A stretch of 58,634 nucleotides of DNA from Lachnospiraceae bacterium (GTDB taxonomy: Bacteria; Bacillota; Clostridia; Lachnospirales; Lachnospiraceae). Made by a program: the position numbers and the translations under genes. This document shows positions 35,452-43,612 of this stretch, in pieces. The DNA lies in NCBI GenBank assembly GCA_017436305.1, contig JAFSDJ010000083.1, positions 1 to 58,634 of the forward strand, read 5' to 3'. Position 1 is the first letter of the stretch. The number at the start of each line of letters is the position of its first letter. The notes beneath the pieces are model-generated. The model was not told where the DNA came from. It searched no databases and worked only from the letters and a program-made list of their open reading frames with translations.

Positions 35452-35563
35452 TTTTTTGCAAATTTCTATAATATTTCAGTTTTTCAATTTCAACATTCCA
35501 TGTCCCTTCCGCTCATCATGCTATAATAACCCTACATAAAAAGCGGAAGGAGGAAAGGCATCC

Positions 35564-36436
35564 ATGACAGCCAGAGAAATGCAGGACATATATCCGTTAC
35601 TGCTAAAAAAAGCACAGGAACACAATCCTATGCTTTATATTGCTTACCGCCTCATGGCCGAATGTGGAATCTCCATAAAAGAGCTTCTTACGCTCCCCTC
35701 CAAGGCTTTATATTCCCATTCCAACGATTCCTGTTTAAAAGAGCCTTTTGACGCAAACACCCTTCCAACGGAAGTAGCGGCAAAGCTCCCGAAAACAGGT
35801 CTTTTATTCGGTTCCGATTACAATTATATCCAGTTGAAATACCGGCACGAGGTTTTTTTAAATACAACAGGTTTTCCACCTTTTTTACTAAGCGATTTAA
35901 CCCAGTATTTCTTTTACCGGTCCCTGCTTGCACAAAAAAGCCTAAAGAAACTGCCCCCGCTTCGTGGTTCCAAGCTTGAAAAGGCACGTTCCTTTGGTCT
36001 GCCCCTGCGGGAATATATCAAGCTTCTTGGAATGAATGAAAATGACTATTTCAAGCCAAAATCCGGTTATATAGGTGCAGAATTTACACTGATTTCAGCG
36101 GATATATCCAAAATATGGAATGTTCTGCTTTACACCTGCTGTTTTCCGTCAGCGACAGTAATAGAAAACCAGCATCGGATTTTTCTTTTTTATGAAAAGT
36201 TTGACGATTCCTGTCTCCGTAATATTGGAATCTACACCAGAAAGCACGATTACGACAGCCTGTATAAATTTTTAGACAAACTATCGTATCTTGCATATAA
36301 CGGCTTTATAAAGCCGCTTGACCTCCATCAGCTCACAAAGGAAACAGAACGGCTTTTTGAAATTTACTTATACAACACGCTGGCACCGGAAGCATTTCTT
36401 TTTGCAGAGGATAATAACGATACTTCTTTACCATAA
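35564..36436 (+). CDS. Hypothetical protein (290 aa)
   Basis: AAGGAGG precedes ATG 35564. This is a soluble protein. Residues ~24-45 (LYIAYRLMAECGISIKELLT) recall the first catalytic-domain helices of tyrosine recombinases, but the later HxxR and the tyrosine motif are not recognisable, so I do not call it an integrase. No other family recognised. A bidirectional terminator separates it from the convergent 36476 gene. Confidence 0.6.
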   Translation: MTAREMQDIYPLLLKKAQEHNPMLYIAYRLMAECGISIKELLTLPSKALYSHSNDSCLKEPFDANTLPTEVAAKLPKTGLLFGSDYNYIQLKYRHEVFLNTTGFPPFLLSDLTQYFFYRSLLAQKSLKKLPPLRGSKLEKARSFGLPLREYIKLLGMNENDYFKPKSGYIGAEFTLISADISKIWNVLLYTCCFPSATVIENQHRIFLFYEKFDDSCLRNIGIYTRKHDYDSLYKFLDKLSYLAYNGFIKPLDLHQLTKETERLFEIYLYNTLAPEAFLFAEDNNDTSLP

Positions 36437-36477
36437 AAATGCCCTGACAGTTTATTATGACTGCCAGAGCATTTTTT
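36437..36477. terminator. Bidirectional terminator
   Basis: AAAATGC-CTG-CAG pairs with CTG-CAG-GCATTTTTT between two convergent genes, with A- and T-runs on both sides. Confidence 0.75.
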
Positions 36478-37369
36478 AAAGAAACGGTGTTATATCCACT
36501 TTGTAAAACCGGAGGTTTCCGTCCACAACCTCCGGTGCATAAAGCCACTCAAAAGGATTTTTGTCATAAGCTGCCTCTATGGCATAATATGCCGGAAGTT
36601 CCAGAAGGCTTTCATAGGACAGAAGCTTTGCTGCCACCTTTCCAATATGTTCCATATCCTCTCCTATCAGGATTACCGCCATATCCTCGCTGTCTTTTAT
36701 GGTATTTAAAAGATATACCATATCCCGTATGAGAAGTTCTTCCTGTTCCTCTTTCTTTTTGCACACATAAGACAGTACTGTCATATTTTTGCTTTTCATG
36801 CCAAAAGGAAATACCATTTTCTTCTCTTTTCCTTCCACGTTGTAGGGCAGGTAACATTTTCCCTTTTTCTCCGCCTTTACTGCTATTGCGTACTGGTTCA
36901 AGCTCAGGCATTCCAGCACCCCTGCTGCATCTTCCATGTCACACACTGCACTGTCTCTTTGTTCTTTCTCAAAAAGGAGCCTTTTTGAAGCATTTGAAAG
37001 AGTATACACATAAAGCGTCCTTGTATCCGTTTCTTTTGGTTTTGACATACGATAGCACTCTATCATGTTTTCTTTTCTAAGTCTCATAAGAAGATTGGAA
37101 TAATCCGTTTTTCTGATACCAGCCGGGATATATCCCAGCCGGTTCAGTGCTTTTGTTATCATATATTTATTCAGACAGCCATATGTGGAAAGGACGCGGA
37201 ACAGACACATTTCATGGGCACCCATTTTCTTTTGTTCATACAGCCTTACCATGTCCCGGTACACTTTCTCCTGTTCCTCTTTTGCCACCATCTCTCCCTG
37301 CAGCACAAAAGAAGTTCCTATTTCATAATGGAACAATGACACTTCCGCCTCATTCGTTATCAAGCTCAT
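36476..37369 (-). CDS. Replication-relaxation-like winged-helix protein (297 aa)
   Basis: The ATG at 37369 lies inside the end of the coupling-protein gene (20-bp overlap) with a GGAG site. Residues ~45-125 (YGCLNKYMITKALNRLGYIP, then LLMRLRKENMIECYRM and YVYTLSNASKRLL) form a winged helix of the type found in replication-relaxation proteins next to TraG/VirD4 genes. The remainder is a mixed alpha/beta domain. It probably acts with the coupling protein at the transfer origin; that role is inferred. Confidence 0.6.
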   Translation of the reverse strand: MSLITNEAEVSLFHYEIGTSFVLQGEMVAKEEQEKVYRDMVRLYEQKKMGAHEMCLFRVLSTYGCLNKYMITKALNRLGYIPAGIRKTDYSNLLMRLRKENMIECYRMSKPKETDTRTLYVYTLSNASKRLLFEKEQRDSAVCDMEDAAGVLECLSLNQYAIAVKAEKKGKCYLPYNVEGKEKKMVFPFGMKSKNMTVLSYVCKKKEEQEELLIRDMVYLLNTIKDSEDMAVILIGEDMEHIGKVAAKLLSYESLLELPAYYAIEAAYDKNPFEWLYAPEVVDGNLRFYKVDITPFL

Positions 37370-39917
37370 ATCTTCTCCGCCTTTCTTCCTCCGTAAAATT
37401 CACTTCTTTTTCCGCACCAGCCATTTCATCCGGTTCCACAGAGACATCCATGGCTTTTAAAAGCTCCTTTAACTCTTCCTCATGCCTGCTTCCTTCCCAT
37501 ACCTGTGTTTTTGTATGCTGGATGGCGAAATTACTGTTTTTAAGTGCCTGCTCCTTTATTCCACCCTTTATATGGAAATTGGATGTTTTAATGCTTCCAC
37601 TGCCCTCCACCGGAGTTTTCCGTACAAAGCGGGACCACTCCTTATAGGGATATACATGTCTTTTTTTCTTCCGGAAATCTTTGGGACGAAGGAAAAATGT
37701 TTTTCCAACCCTCGCATTCATTACATTTCCGTTTTCCACCGTCAGTATGGTAGCTTCCCTGAACCGCCGCATTCGGATTTGATTTTCCGTAACCGCTTCC
37801 GTTTCATCCTCTGTTACACGCTCCGAGAAAGACATGTTCGGATCTTCTGAAAGAATGGAATTTTTTGACACCGTTTTCTGCACCACATCTTTTTTCACTT
37901 TTCCGGAAAGGGCAGAATAATATTCCATTTCCTGTTTAGAGGTACGTCCAAACACAATATGGGTTCCGGCTGTCATAATAATATCCTTAAGCCCCGGCAC
38001 GTTACAGGTATCAAACTGCGCAAGGGTCTGCAGTGCCACAAGAAGCGACACATTATACTGTCTGAGCAGAATCCATAAGGTGCCAATAATCTTATCCATA
38101 TAATGGGACAGCTCATCAATATAGATATAATGAGGGGTACGTCTTCCGACCGGTCTTCTGAACGCTGCAAACTTCAGGTTATAAAGAATAATCAGACCAA
38201 GCGATTTACTTCTTTCCTCACTGTCTGCCATAGATGTATTAATCAGGGTTATCTGGTTTTTGCTGTAAACCTTGTCAAAGTCAACAAACTTTTCATTGGA
38301 ATACAGATTCATGATTTTAGTACTTCTGAACACTTTGTTTATGAGGTTTCGCAGTCCTCTGGCCTGACTGAACAGTTCCCCCTGTCCTGCCCCCATCAGC
38401 TCCTGCTTCAAAAAAAGGAGGGTATTATAATAAATACTGTCCATGCTTCGTTTGATTTTCTCCTTTTCTGCCTGTGTATAGATTTTTTTCGGTTCATCCG
38501 GATTCTTTTTATAATCCCTTGCACCCTTGATTTCCGGTACCTCAATCAAAAGATCGTAATGGTCCTCAATCTTCTTTATATCATCTTCAAGCAGGGTAAA
38601 GTTGTTGATACAGTTCTGGATATCCTTAGCCCTTGTAAGTTCCACCCCGTCAATATGGTTTGCCAGCATTTTTACCATTGCAATATTGGTGGTAACAGCC
38701 CGGGTAATATCCGTAAAATAAACATCTGCTTTTTCTCCGCCCATTACATTGACCGCCACCAGTACCTCCGTAAACATTTCCGCACAGTCTGTAATACGGG
38801 TTTCCAGTTCTTCCTCATCAATATCATTCGGTATATAAAACGGCTGGAGACCTACCAGTTTTTCATTTTTAAATTTCTCCTGTTTTCTGGAAGTATCAAT
38901 AACATTTACTTCAAAGTCCCTTTTTTCCGCCATTTTGCAGATAGTATCAATCAGGTCATTATTGGGTGCCATAACCGTAATACCCGCATCCGGATATTTC
39001 TTGTAAATCTTTTCATATTCTTTCCGATATTCTTTTTTCGGGCAGATCATTGCTTCGGTCAGTTTTCTTTCTTCCCCTATCACATATGCTTTTCCATCTT
39101 TTAGCATTCGCACCAGATATTCCATACGTTTTTCCCGGTTTCTAAACTTGGTATCCAGGTCATCCCTTACTCCGGCCATAATGGATGTGCTTGTTTTTCC
39201 GGTTCCGGAAGCACCCACTATCAGCACGTGCATACGCCTTGTCACTTCACTGACTTTAATTACAGCACCATCCACGATATTTTTTATAATCTTCAGAGCA
39301 TACTCCGCAGAATCATCCTGCTTTATAACATCCGCAATACAGAAGTTAATAATGTTTTCTTTCGCTTCCACAGACCATATGACAGGATAAACCGTACTTC
39401 CAATTACACTGATTACAATGGCTGCCACAATTATTTCCGCCATACGCAGAATATTAATAATCATATTTTCCGTCATGTATTCATCCGGTGTCATCTGCAT
39501 GATTTTAGGCATCACAAAATCCCACGTAATGGTATAAAAGACCTGGTTAATCGTCAGCATGATATGTAAAATCACAAGCTGCATGGCAGCCCATTTGCGT
39601 TTATGAAAATTAAACCAGTCATAAGTTGTCAGCAGTGCCCATGACAGCGCCGGTGCTGCCACCGAAAATGCCATATAAAAGCCGTTTGTTGATATTATCA
39701 TGCGGTCTAAATACACAAAACAGTACATATACCTGATTATCATGAAAATCATATTCGCTATGCTAAAGCCCGCCAGAATCCCTGTCAGAATATCTTTTTC
39801 ATACTCTTCATACATCATAAGCATTTTATGAAGAACCTGATTTGTTTTTCTTTCTTTTTCTTCCTGTTCAAAAAAAGCACTCTCCAGTGCTTTGACCATA
39901 CTTTTTCTTTTTGCCAC
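37350..39917 (-). CDS. TraG/VirD4-type coupling ATPase
   Basis: This is an 855-residue protein with four N-terminal membrane helices (to ~residue 190). A P-loop (VGASGTGKTS) is at ~232-245 and a Walker B (YIYIDELSHY) at ~597-606. The stretch NVSLLVALQTLAQFDTC and a TraG/TraD-type C-terminal region follow. Such proteins feed the relaxase-DNA complex into the conjugative secretion channel. The size fits the family. It is the first gene of an operon with the winged-helix gene, driven by a shared backbone promoter at 39950-39978. The -10 hexamer of that promoter is 33 bp upstream. Confidence 0.88.
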   Translation of the reverse strand: MAKRKSMVKALESAFFEQEEKERKTNQVLHKMLMMYEEYEKDILTGILAGFSIANMIFMIIRYMYCFVYLDRMIISTNGFYMAFSVAAPALSWALLTTYDWFNFHKRKWAAMQLVILHIMLTINQVFYTITWDFVMPKIMQMTPDEYMTENMIINILRMAEIIVAAIVISVIGSTVYPVIWSVEAKENIINFCIADVIKQDDSAEYALKIIKNIVDGAVIKVSEVTRRMHVLIVGASGTGKTSTSIMAGVRDDLDTKFRNREKRMEYLVRMLKDGKAYVIGEERKLTEAMICPKKEYRKEYEKIYKKYPDAGITVMAPNNDLIDTICKMAEKRDFEVNVIDTSRKQEKFKNEKLVGLQPFYIPNDIDEEELETRITDCAEMFTEVLVAVNVMGGEKADVYFTDITRAVTTNIAMVKMLANHIDGVELTRAKDIQNCINNFTLLEDDIKKIEDHYDLLIEVPEIKGARDYKKNPDEPKKIYTQAEKEKIKRSMDSIYYNTLLFLKQELMGAGQGELFSQARGLRNLINKVFRSTKIMNLYSNEKFVDFDKVYSKNQITLINTSMADSEERSKSLGLIILYNLKFAAFRRPVGRRTPHYIYIDELSHYMDKIIGTLWILLRQYNVSLLVALQTLAQFDTCNVPGLKDIIMTAGTHIVFGRTSKQEMEYYSALSGKVKKDVVQKTVSKNSILSEDPNMSFSERVTEDETEAVTENQIRMRRFREATILTVENGNVMNARVGKTFFLRPKDFRKKKRHVYPYKEWSRFVRKTPVEGSGSIKTSNFHIKGGIKEQALKNSNFAIQHTKTQVWEGSRHEEELKELLKAMDVSVEPDEMAGAEKEVNFTEEERRRRYELDNE

Positions 39918-39949
39918 GCTGCACCTCCCAAAACGCTGCCTTTTATTCT

Positions 39950-39978
39950 ATTCAAGAAAAAGGTAACAGGCATGTCAA
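39950..39978 (-). promoter_or_regulatory. Shared backbone promoter copy (coupling protein)
   Basis: On the minus strand TTGACATGCCTGTTACC is followed by T-tract and TTGAAT, with 17 bp between TTGACA and TTGAAT. Confidence 0.7.
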
Positions 39979-39994
39979 GATTCTTTTTATAAGA

Positions 39995-40036
39995 AAAAGA
40001 GAAAGAACAGGGTTTTCCCGTTCTTTCTCTTTTATA
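39995..40036. terminator. Bidirectional terminator after parR
   Basis: AAAAGAGAAAGAAC and GTTCTTTCTCTTTT are perfect 14-bp arms, with T-runs on both strands. It lies 25 bp past the parR stop. Confidence 0.8.
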
Positions 40037-40060
40037 TAGTCAGATGTTTATGTGCTTTTA

Positions 40061-40600
40061 CTATCCAAATTTTGGTACATTCAAAATAGCAAATATATCA
40101 TCTTCCTCCGCCATTTGTTCTTCCTTACCAGTCTCTTTATTATCATCAACCGTTTCAAAAGATTTCACTTCTTCATGCCCGGTTGTCTCCATCCGCCCGG
40201 TTGTTTTTTCCTCTTCCTTTTTATCTCCGGACGAATCCCGATACCGTCCCAAAAGCATATCCTCTTCTGTCAGTATCCAGCACTCCTCTGTCCGTTCAAT
40301 ACCTGCCCGCAGAATGGTTTTCACAATAACCGCTACCTGCTTTCCCATTTCCGCCTGTTCAGATAAATAGATAAACGCTTTTGCCTTTTCCGGGATAACC
40401 AGGTGAAGTCGTTTTTTTGCAAGCTTTTTCTCCCCTGTTACTCCGCCGATTTTTAAAATCCGCCCCGTATTGGCATAGTAAGCAATGGCTTCCAGGCAGA
40501 TTGCTGTTGCATTTCCACCCTGTTCCTTCACAGCAGAAAGCCACTCACTTATCACCGCATCTTTTTCCTTTAAATCAATATAAACATCAGGTTTTATCAT
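40061..40600 (-). CDS. parR: ParR-type centromere-binding protein
   Basis: This is a 179-residue protein. The N-terminal and central parts are small, basic and helical (KKLAKKRLHLVIPEKAKAFI, then YLSEQAEMGKQVAVIVKTIL), consistent with ribbon-helix-helix DNA binding. An acidic linker leads to a short hydrophobic C-terminal tail (EEDDIFAILNVPKFG), the usual ParM-binding element. The start overlaps the parM stop by one base. It is inferred to bind the 11-bp repeats upstream of parM and couple them to filaments. Confidence 0.75.
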   Translation of the reverse strand: MIKPDVYIDLKEKDAVISEWLSAVKEQGGNATAICLEAIAYYANTGRILKIGGVTGEKKLAKKRLHLVIPEKAKAFIYLSEQAEMGKQVAVIVKTILRAGIERTEECWILTEEDMLLGRYRDSSGDKKEEEKTTGRMETTGHEEVKSFETVDDNKETGKEEQMAEEDDIFAILNVPKFG

Positions 40601-41781
40601 TATTTACACCTGTTCATGACAATTTTATACATACCAACTGCTACACCGAATACCGGATTAATCGGTTTTCCATAGAACTCATACTCTGTCAGACGGATAT
40701 TTCCTTTCAGATGGCTCTTTTTCTCTTCCAGTTTCTTTTTGAAATATTCATAGTAGCAAGCCCCGGTTCCACCCGTCAAAAGAATCTGCATAATATCAAT
40801 CATGTTATCATACTTTTCATTCAGATAATCCACAAAGCCATCTACAGTCTTTTCTATTTCTTCATTAAGAATCTGCTTTGCATCAACCTGCTCCACACTA
40901 CCGTCTTCTTTTACAGTATTTACCATTCCATCATATTCATTGATATAAACTTCCAGATTGAACCTTGTAACCTGTTTTGCTCCCATCTGGTTCAGTCTTT
41001 CCACCGCTCTTTCTACCGCATTGCTCATGGCATATTCTGTGTTGCTTTCCCCGCCTGTTGTTGTGTTGATTCTGGTAAACTTAAAGATACCCATTGTCTT
41101 ATATCCACCATCAATCAAAAGTAAAGGAAGCTTTTTAAAATACACACTGTTATAATCCGGTATACCATTTTCATCCGAAAACGCTCCAATAAGCGCGCAC
41201 TGTGCCTGAGAGTACACAATAACATTTTCCGGTTTAATATCAAATTTTATGCTGTACTCCTTTTCACTATTTTCAATCAAAAAGCTGTGAAGCTTTGCAA
41301 ATTTCTGTTTCATCAGACCTGTATATTTTTCATACACACCATGCGGAAGCGCTACACCTAAATATATTTTCCAGTCATTCAGGCTCTTTTCAGTACTTAT
41401 TGCCGGCGACAATCCCATCTTTTTGCAATCCTTTTCATACTCCGTTAAAGCGATTCCGATTGCTGCAATCGTGGAAATTTCAAAGTCAAATGTCTCAAAG
41501 TATGAATAATCATTTATGAAACTTTCTTTTCTTGCATACTCTTCCAGTTTTTCCTTTTCTGTTTTTGCACTTCTTGCATAACTTCCAATGTAATATTCCT
41601 TACCATCCTCATATGTACATTTATAATAGTTGTCTTTTTTCTTACCAAGCATCCCTCCGGTGCTTTCCACTACATCCTTATCAATCAGGAATGTTGTGCC
41701 GTTTACCACTACTTTAGTGGAGTCAAACCCTGGATCAATACCTATTGCCAGTGTCTTATCTTTACATCTTTGTGCTGTCAT
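40600..41781 (-). CDS. parM: ParM-like actin ATPase
   Basis: This is a 393-residue protein from ATG 41781 with AAAGGAG ten bases upstream; an upstream TTG at 41814 has no such site. Actin-family motifs are present: phosphate 1 LAIGIDPGFDSTKV, phosphate 2 LLLIDGGYKTMGI, adenosine LLTGGTGACYYEYF. It forms filaments that push plasmid copies apart. The gene overlaps parR. An array of nine 11-bp repeats lies ~120 bp upstream. Confidence 0.85.
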   Translation of the reverse strand: MTAQRCKDKTLAIGIDPGFDSTKVVVNGTTFLIDKDVVESTGGMLGKKKDNYYKCTYEDGKEYYIGSYARSAKTEKEKLEEYARKESFINDYSYFETFDFEISTIAAIGIALTEYEKDCKKMGLSPAISTEKSLNDWKIYLGVALPHGVYEKYTGLMKQKFAKLHSFLIENSEKEYSIKFDIKPENVIVYSQAQCALIGAFSDENGIPDYNSVYFKKLPLLLIDGGYKTMGIFKFTRINTTTGGESNTEYAMSNAVERAVERLNQMGAKQVTRFNLEVYINEYDGMVNTVKEDGSVEQVDAKQILNEEIEKTVDGFVDYLNEKYDNMIDIMQILLTGGTGACYYEYFKKKLEEKKSHLKGNIRLTEYEFYGKPINPVFGVAVGMYKIVMNRCK

Positions 41782-41896
41782 TACTTTGCTTCTCCTTTCC
41801 TTTTTCCTTTTCAATTTTTTGTTTTCTCTTTTGCTTTTTCATTATCATAGTATACTTTTTTCTATTTGTCAAATCTTCATTTTGGCTCTTTTTTGA

Positions 41897-41996
41897 AATA
41901 TAACCCCACATTACCCCCATTACAGACACATAGCAACCCCATATCCAACCCATGCCACCCCCATTTGCTACCCATTAGAAACCCAGTTCCACCCCA
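41897..41996. repeat. Centromere-like array: nine repeats at 11-bp period (parC)
   Basis: On the minus strand TGGGG, TGGGT or TGTGT recurs exactly every 11 bp, nine times: plus-strand repeat ends are at 41908, 41919, 41930, 41941, 41952, 41963, 41974, 41985 and 41996. One repeat (41930) is degenerate. The array lies upstream of parM, as in type II partition loci, whose parC also has 11-bp repeats. It places every site on the same helix face, one turn apart. Confidence 0.85.
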
Positions 41997-42617
41997 TCTC
42001 ATTAATATTTCCTGTAAACTCAGAATATTTTACTAATATGCTTTAATTAACATGCTTTATTTTTTTCCATTTTCAAAACCCTATCATAAAAAAGAAAATC
42101 AAACAGAAATCTATTTATTTCGCCTGATTTTCCTAACTTTTCAATATTTGAATTGTGGATTTATTTTCGTTTTGCATGATTTAGAAAATAGAAACGCCAA
42201 AGCAAAAAAATATACGCTTGACACATACAAAGTTTGATTTTGAGGTTTATTTTCTCTTTTAACAGATTTCAAAACCAATCCGCTAAACCAATCTTTGTTT
42301 TTATTCCCGTTCATTTTTATTCCTCTGTCGTTTTGTAGATTTATTTTCGTTTTAAATAATCGTTCTCTAAAATTCGCCAATTCAAAGTTTGGTTCTTTTT
42401 CACAAAGCAAAGTTTGGTTTGTAGGTTTATTTTCCTTTTGAATAAATTAGAAAATAAATTCGCTAATTCAAAGCAAATTCTTATTTTTGTTTTATATTTT
42501 CCTTTATATTATCCAAAGTTTGTTTTATATATTTATTTTCGTTTTACTAAAAAAGCAAATTAAAATAGAATTTGCATACAAAAATTTACACAAAAAAAGA
42601 AAGGGCATAAACCCTTT
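41997..42617. other. AT-rich repeat-bearing region between parC and 42618
   Basis: About 620 bp without a supported gene. An 89-codon minus-strand frame (42141-42410) coincides with the repeats and lacks a ribosome binding site. It is dominated by the repeats listed separately. Confidence 0.5.
42155..42550. repeat. Degenerate ~90-bp tandem repeats (TTTATTTTCGTTTT and CAAAGTTTG)
   Basis: TTTATTTTCGTTTT-like elements occur at ~42160, 42246, 42340, 42426 and 42533. CAAAGTTTG boxes occur at ~42228, 42384, 42408 and 42510, mostly 10-25 bp before the elements. The spacing is 86-107 bp. The function is unknown; it could be a second protein-binding array near the partition locus. Confidence 0.55.
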
Positions 42618-43466
42618 CTAATTTTTCCTGCCAAACCATGGAAACCCTTTCTTTTTAACAGGCTCTTTATCCCTTTCCTCTAACTTTTTCAATACAAGGT
42701 CCTGTTCCTCAATAAGTTTCATAATCTGCTTATTTTTTTCTTCAATTTCTTTTCGCAGAATTTCATTCTGTTCGGCTTCCTGATCCAGTTTCTTCTTAAT
42801 ATCTTCCAAATCTTTTTTCTGTTCCAAAGCCGGTGCCGATTCTTTTTGTTCCAGTATGAGAGAAGAGTAGCTGTCTAAGGATTTCTGTAACCCTTCCATT
42901 CCCGCTTTCAGAGTTTCTTCAACACTTTCCTGAACCTGTTTTTTTACCTCATCACTGAGCTTTTGGAACAGCATTTCCATCTGGGCGGTTTCAGAACCGG
43001 CTGCCATGATTTTTCCGTTCGGTGTTCTCAGATACTCCTTCGTCATTTCTACAGTAAAACCTTTATCCCGCCGGATTTTTATAATCTCATAGATTTTAGC
43101 CGCATCTTCCAAGGAGTATTTTCTATGACCGCCTGAAGTCTTTTCAACACTTAAAAATTCCTCAAAATCATTCACATAATTACGTGCCATCTGTGGTGAA
43201 CAGTCCAGATAATCTGCAATATCCGACGTTTTTAAATACCCCTGGGTACTAAAAACCTTTTTCATCTGTTCTTTTCTGTAACCTTCGCTGCTTTCCTCAA
43301 TAACCGGCTCCTTGGTTCCTTCATTTGCATCGGCAGAAGAGGAGAGAACCTCTTTTTCATCAACAGTCTGGTTTCCCTTTTTCTCTTCAACATTTATTAT
43401 CACATCATTGTTTACAGCCTGTTTTGCATTATTCGCTGCTGACTGCATCTGACTCACAAAATCCAT
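42618..43466 (-). CDS. MerR-like HTH protein with long coiled coil
   Basis: This is a 282-residue protein from ATG 43466 (AAGGAG upstream; the TTG at 43532 is less likely). The HTH at ~75-130 (YLKTSDIADYLDCSPQMARN, then GGHRKYSLEDAAKI) is of MerR/RacA type. From ~165 the protein is coiled coil (KKKLDQEAEQNEILRKEIEE) and it ends in KKGFPWFGRKN, a basic aromatic tail that might touch membrane. This layout recalls RacA-like DNA-anchoring proteins. It lies next to the partition locus, so a segregation role is plausible but inferred. Confidence 0.7.
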   Translation of the reverse strand: MDFVSQMQSAANNAKQAVNNDVIINVEEKKGNQTVDEKEVLSSSADANEGTKEPVIEESSEGYRKEQMKKVFSTQGYLKTSDIADYLDCSPQMARNYVNDFEEFLSVEKTSGGHRKYSLEDAAKIYEIIKIRRDKGFTVEMTKEYLRTPNGKIMAAGSETAQMEMLFQKLSDEVKKQVQESVEETLKAGMEGLQKSLDSYSSLILEQKESAPALEQKKDLEDIKKKLDQEAEQNEILRKEIEEKNKQIMKLIEEQDLVLKKLEERDKEPVKKKGFPWFGRKN

Positions 43467-43612
43467 CTTTACCAGCTCCTTATTTGCTTTGCTTTCTTTT
43501 TCTATTTTACACGTTATTGGTTGTTTCGGCAAGGAAAAGCAGGAAAATTATTTGTTTATGGCAATTTTTTTTAAACTATGATAATATAAACTGGAAAGAG
43601 AGGCGAAAATTT

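Noticed and set aside
35564-36436. Tyrosine recombinase/integrase
   Set aside because: Only one helix pair near the N-terminus resembles the catalytic domain. The HxxR and tyrosine motifs are not recognisable, and no attachment-site repeats were found.
38103-39104. 333-codon ORF opposite the coupling-protein gene
   Set aside because: It is antisense to a well-supported TraG/VirD4 gene, lacks a ribosome binding site and has no domain.
42141-42410. 89-codon minus-strand ORF
   Set aside because: It lies wholly in degenerate AT-rich repeats, has no ribosome binding site and shows low-complexity protein.
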